From: Duganella rivi
GTDB taxonomy: Bacteria > Pseudomonadota > Gammaproteobacteria > Burkholderiales > Burkholderiaceae_D
Assembly: GCF_009857435.1 (NCBI RefSeq)
Contig: NZ_WWCK01000009.1
Location: 62,001-126,000, forward strand
Direction: 5' to 3'
DNA: 64,000 nt
The notes below the pieces were generated by a model that was not told the origin of the DNA, made no database searches, and saw nothing but the letters and a program-made list of their open reading frames with translations. Of the stretch, positions 63,501 to 64,000 are shown piece after piece (within the stretch, counting starts at the first letter, position 1; the number at the start of each line of letters is the position of its first letter). The translations under genes were made by a program, and so were the position numbers.

Positions 63501-64000
63501 GGCGGTTTCCAGCGCGGCGACCAGCGCGGTGGCCAACGCAGCGACCTGGGTGCTGCTCAGGGTCGCGGCTTGGGCGGTGGTCAGGGCGATCACTTGCGCG
63601 GTGTCCAGCGCCTTGATCTGGTTGGCGCTCAGGGCCGACACGGCAGCGGTCGACAGGGCGGCCAGATCGGCGGTTTCCAGGGCGCCGACGCCGTTGGTGC
63701 TCAGGGCGGCCGCTTGCGAGCTGCTCAGCACGCTGGCTTGCAGGGTGGTCAGGGCGATCACTTGATCGGTGGACAGCGCGGCCAGATCGGCGCTTTCCAG
63801 CGCGCTGATCTGGTTGGTCGACAGCGCCGCCACCTGGGCGGTGGTCAGGCCGACCAGCTGGTTGGTTTTCAGGGCAACAATGGCGTTGGTCGAGAAGCCG
63901 GCCAGGTCGGCGGTTTCAATCGCGCCCAGCGCGCGGCTCGACAGGGCGGCCACTTGCTGGGTGGTCAGGGCGGCGATTTCAGCCGAGGTCAGGGCCACGG
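51510..64000 (-). CDS. Giant octad-repeat protein 3, C-terminal part (putative type I secreted adhesin)
   Basis: The frame is open to the right edge, so the start is outside; the GTG at 63998 is in the middle of an octad and is not a start. At least 4,160 residues lie in the window, of which about 3,900 are octads. The C-terminal domain (LTPIALDLNGDGVQTTALG, LDRNGDGIINDGSELFGSG, LDTNGDGTIDAKDAKFADL, VDGNADGVSQASELKSL) closely matches giant protein 2. The last residues, LKALHGGASQGFLAVPGK, resemble the tail of protein 2 and could be a shared type I secretion signal. It lies tandem upstream of giant gene 2 on the same strand. Acts outside the cell by inference. Confidence 0.86.
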   Translation of the reverse strand, partial: VALTSAEIAALTTQQVAALSSRALGAIETADLAGFSTNAIVALKTNQLVGLTTAQVAALSTNQISALESADLAALSTDQVIALTTLQASVLSSSQAAALSTNGVGALETADLAALSTAAVSALSANQIKALDTAQVIALTTAQAATLSSTQVAALATALVAALETADLAAIKATSLAVLSTAQVAALTTAQINSLPTASLAALSTAAVGALSTEQAVALTSAHLAALSTQQVAALSTSAIAALETADLVGLSSNDIGALRTVQVAALTTGQITALSTGQIAALTTAGVAALTTNQVVALSTAQASVLSSSQAAALSTNAIGALETADFAALSTAAIAALSANQIKALDSAQVVALTTADAATLSTLQVAALSTALVAALETADLAALKTNVIAALSSAQVAALTTLQINTLATAQLVNISTGGIAGLTTAQVVALTSGQIASLTTTQIAALTDDSIGAIETADLAGLTTSQIAVLRSAQLGLLSSDQIGALSTAQVVALTTSAFAGLSTAQIAALTTAQASSLSTAQVVALGTNAIAAIETADFAALSTNAVAALSATQVKALTTNQVVALTTNEAATLSSAQVAALTANAVAALETGDLAAIKTASIAALSTAQVAALTTAQVNSLPTASLAALSTAAVGALSTEQAVALTSAQLAALSTAQVAALSTNAIAALETADLAGLSTNDIAALRSAQVAALTTAQVATLSTTQVAALTTGAIAALTTNQVVALTTAQAAVLSSAQAAALSTNAIGALETADLAALSTAAVAALSANQIKALDSEQIIALTTAEAATLSTAQVAALSSTAIAALETADLSAIKTAAIAALSTAQVAALTTLQINTLATASIAALSTAGIAALSTAQAVALTSAQLAALGTAQVAALSSSALGALETADLAGLSTNDIAALRSSQLAGLTTAQVATLSTGQVAALTTSAIAGLSTDQIVALTTAQAATLSAAQVAALGTNAVAAIETADFAALSSAAVAALTVNQVKALTTAQVVALTTAEAAALSTAQVAALSTNAVAALETADLAALKTAAIAALTTAQVSALTTLQINNLATASLAALSTAGIAALGTAQVVALTSAQIGSLGTAQIAALTDDSIGAIETADLAGLTTSQVAVLRSAQLAGLTTGQVAALSTAQVSALTTSAVAGLSTAQIVALTTAQAAVLSTAQVLALSSNAIAALETADFAALSTNAVAALSVAQVKALTSDQVVALTTGEAAALSTAQVAALSATAVAALETADLAAIKTAGIAALTTAQVAALTTLQINTLGTASLVAISTAGIGALTTAQVVALTSAQIGALASAQIGALSSNSIGAIETADLAGLTTTQVGLLRSAQLAGLSTGQVAALSTAQVAALATAAIAGLSTAQIVALTTAQASVLSTAQVAALTTNAIAALETADFAALSTNAVAALSVAQVKALTSDQVVALTTGEAASLSTAQVAALSATAVAALETADLSAIKTAAIAALSTAQVAALTTLQINTLATASIAALSTAGIAALSTAQAVALTSAQLAALGTAQVAALSSSALGALETADLVGLSTNAVAALRSSQLLGLTTAQVATLSTGQVAALSTAAVAGLGTDQIVALTTAQASVLSTAQVVALGTNAIAAIETADFAALSSNAVAALTVNQVKALTTAQVVALTTTEAAALSTAQVAALSSNAVAALETADLAAIKTAAIAALGTAQVAALTTLQINNLATASLAALSTAGIAALGTAQVVALTSAQIAALGTAQVGALTSSSIGAIETADLAGLSTSQVAVLRSAQLAGLSTAQVAALSTTQVAALTTGAVAGLSTDQIVALTTAQAAALSTAQVLALSTNAIAALETADFAALSTSAVAALSVAQVKALTSAQVVALTTGEAASLSTAQVAALSANAVAALETADLAAIKTAAIAALTTAQVAALTTLQINTLGTGTLAAISTAGIGALTTAQVVALTSAQLGALSTAQVSALTSSSIGAIETADLVGLSTSAVAALRSSQLVGLTTGQVAALGTAQVAALSTAGIASLGTDQIVALTTAQASVLSTAQVAALGTNAIAALETADFAALSSNAVAGLTVNQIKALTTGQVVALTTTEAAALGTAQVAALSTNAIAALETADLAAIKTAAIAALSTAQVAALGTTQINTLATASVAALSTAGIAALSTEQVVALTSAQFAALGTAQVAALSSNSIGAIETADLVGLSTSAVAALRSAQLVGLSTAQVAALSTAQVAALSTAGIASLGTAQIVALTTAQASVLSTAQVAALGTNAIAALETADFAALSTAAVAGLSVNQIKALTTGQVVALTTTEAAALSTAQVAALSTDAIAALETADLSAIKTAAIAALTTAQVAALSTLQINTLATASLGAISTAGIAALTTNQIVALTSQQLSALSSLQIVALSSNSIGAIETADLVGLSTSAVAALRSAQLVGLSTTQVAALSTGQVAALSTAGIASLSTNQIVALTTAQASVLSTAQVAALGTNAIAALETADFAALSTAAVAGLSVNQIKALTTGQVVALSTAEAAALSTAQVAALSTDAIAALETADLSAIKTASIAALTTAQVAALSTLQINTLGSASLGAISTAGIAALTTNQIVALTSQQLSALSSAQIVALTSNSIGAIETADLVGLSTSAVAALRSSQLLGLSTTQLAALGTNQIAALSTAAVASLSTNQIVALTTAQAAALTTAQVAALGTNAIAAIETADFAALSSNAVTGLTVTQIKALTTGQVVALTTTEAAALSTAQVAALSTDAISALETADLSAIKTAAIAALSTAQVAALSTLQINTLGSASLGAISTAGIAALTTNQIVALTSQQLSALTSAQIIALSSNSIGAIETADLVGLSTSAVAALRSSQLLGLSTTQLAALGTNQVAALSTAAVASLSTNQIVALTTAQAAALTTAQVAALGTNAIAALETADFAALSSNAVTGLTINQIKALTTGQIVALSTAEAAALSTAQVAALTTNAIAALETADLSAFKTQAIAALTTGQVAALSTLQINTLATASLAAISTAGIAALTTEQVVALTSAQIAALTTAQVVALSSNSIGAIETADLAGLSTAAMAALRSNQLDGLTTSQVAALGSNQVAALSTAGIASLSTDQLVALNTAQAAALSSAQVAALGTAVIGALETADFAALSTNAVAGLSANQIKSLSTAQVVALTTAQAAALSTAQVAALPTASVAVLETADLSALKSQAITALSTAQVAALSTLQINTLATASLAAISTAGIAALTTAQVVALTSAQIASFGTAQAVALTSNSIGAIETADLAGLSAANVAVLRTNQLAGLATEQVATLSTAQVAAISTAGIASLSTNQVVALTTLQASVLGSAQAAALSTNSIAALETADLAALSTAAIAALTANQIKALGTAQVVALTTNEAAALSTAQVAALTTASVAALETADLAAIKTQAVAGLSTAQVAALSTLQINTLGTSTLAAISTAGIGALTTDQAVALTSAQLASLSTNQVIALRSQTIGALDTADLAGLSTLDISVLRTNQLAGLETEQVATLSTAQVAAISTAGIASLSTNQIVALTTAQASALTAAQAAALTSNGIAALETADLAALSTAAIAALSATQIKALGTAQVVALTTGEAAALSTLQVAALTTASVAALETADLAAIKTQAIAILSTAQVNALTTQQINTLGTATLAALSTAAIGTLSTDQVVALTSSQFAALSTAQVVALSTNSIGAIETADLAGLSTADVAALRTLQLTGLSTAQVVALSTAQVAALGTAAFSVGLSTNQIGALTTAQAASLATAQVAALSSRNFSALSTGAIAALTVSEIAAVSTANLSVLSSAQGVALTTAQVANLSTQQVAALSTTALAAFETADLVAITTNGIRALSSKQIRSLTTQEIVSLTTNQIHALTTQQIHALSADQRGSLTGAQISALISLTPIALDLNGDGVQTTALGNGVQFDLAASGNKVNTGWLAGGDGFLALDRNGDGIINDGSELFGSGTTLANGKRAADGYAAMAELDTNGDGTIDAKDAKFADLRVWVDGNADGVSQASELKSLADLGITKLNLDVKDGATGNNGNILGATSTYETADGASHAVADVWFSVSAAQQPLSNNVSGLSQALNSFNTAASAPAVTKLEVPGQGVGGNVANLAAALNQFEADGKPTLNAASANSEELKLKALHGGASQGFLAVPGK
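52300..64000 (-). repeat. Octad array with exact 648-bp higher-order repeat
   Basis: The complement of an LQINTL octad recurs at 53055, 53703, 54351, 54999, 55647, 56295, 56943, 57591, 58239, 58887, 59535, 60183, 60831, 61479, 62127, 62775 and 63423: 16 steps of exactly 648 bp without an indel. Each unit is 27 octads (216 residues) split 7 + 10 + 10 by ETAD octads. Unlike the 651-bp units, neighbouring copies differ at many synonymous sites. Confidence 0.92.

Noticed and set aside
63900..63998. GTG at 63998 and the start-like codon at 146 as true starts of the giant genes
   Set aside because: Both lie inside octads, and the frames continue to the window edges.

Overview
The window looks like a chromosomal accessory region of a high-GC betaproteobacterium, most likely an Oxalobacteraceae member of the Duganella/Massilia/Janthinobacterium type. 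This is inferred from codon style, the gene families and the intergenic GGGGTCAG...CTGACCCC palindromes; no rRNA or housekeeping marker is present to prove it.

Layout. (1) Bases 2-10927 (+) hold the 3' part of a giant gene encoding hundreds of eight-residue repeats (consensus V/I-A-A-L-S/T-T-A/D-Q), ending in a calcium-binding-type C-terminal domain. (2) Bases 11145-23179 (+) hold a glycosylation cassette. It has two very large paralogous fusions (TPR + SPINDLY/OGT-like GT41 + GT2 + methyltransferase). Around them lie a GT2, a 3,4-ketoisomerase, a DegT aminotransferase, a metallo-beta-lactamase-fold protein, a hexapeptide acyltransferase and an SGNH hydrolase. The sugar genes fit dTDP-3-amino-3,6-dideoxyhexose (Qui3NAc/Fuc3NAc-type) synthesis. 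(3) Bases 23332-24454 hold two small unrelated genes: an isochorismatase-family hydrolase and a CBS-domain protein. (4) Bases 24519-36071 (+) hold a third TPR-GT41-GT2 protein, then a CDP-sugar operon: rfbF, rfbG, rfbH, a sugar epimerase/reductase, a split transketolase, a GT2-acyltransferase fusion and a sugar O-methyltransferase. (5) Bases 36273-40565 (-) hold a type I secretion operon (ABC exporter, HlyD adaptor, GT2). (6) Bases 40689-41783 (-) hold an Rpn-family nuclease-like gene with a 12-bp repeat. (7) Bases 41841-51071 and 51510-64000 (-) hold two more giant octad-repeat genes; the second runs off the window.

How it may work together (inference). The three giant proteins lack Sec signals where an N-terminus is visible, and they end in acidic calcium-loop domains, so they look like type I secretion substrates. 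The transporter operon lies beside them. Roughly 1,250 octads, each with about two Ser/Thr, would be a very large acceptor for the GT41 (O-GlcNAc-transferase-like) enzymes, supplied by the two nucleotide-sugar pathways. The parsimonious model is a giant glycosylated surface protein or adhesin system. Flagellin or LPS decoration is the main alternative for the sugar genes.

The octad arrays have a strict higher-order grammar. ETxD 'punctuation' octads recur after 7 or 10 octads, giving units of 17 octads (408 bp) in the left gene, 27 octads plus one residue (651 bp) in the middle gene and exactly 27 octads (648 bp) in the right gene. The last two are kept in register over many kilobases.
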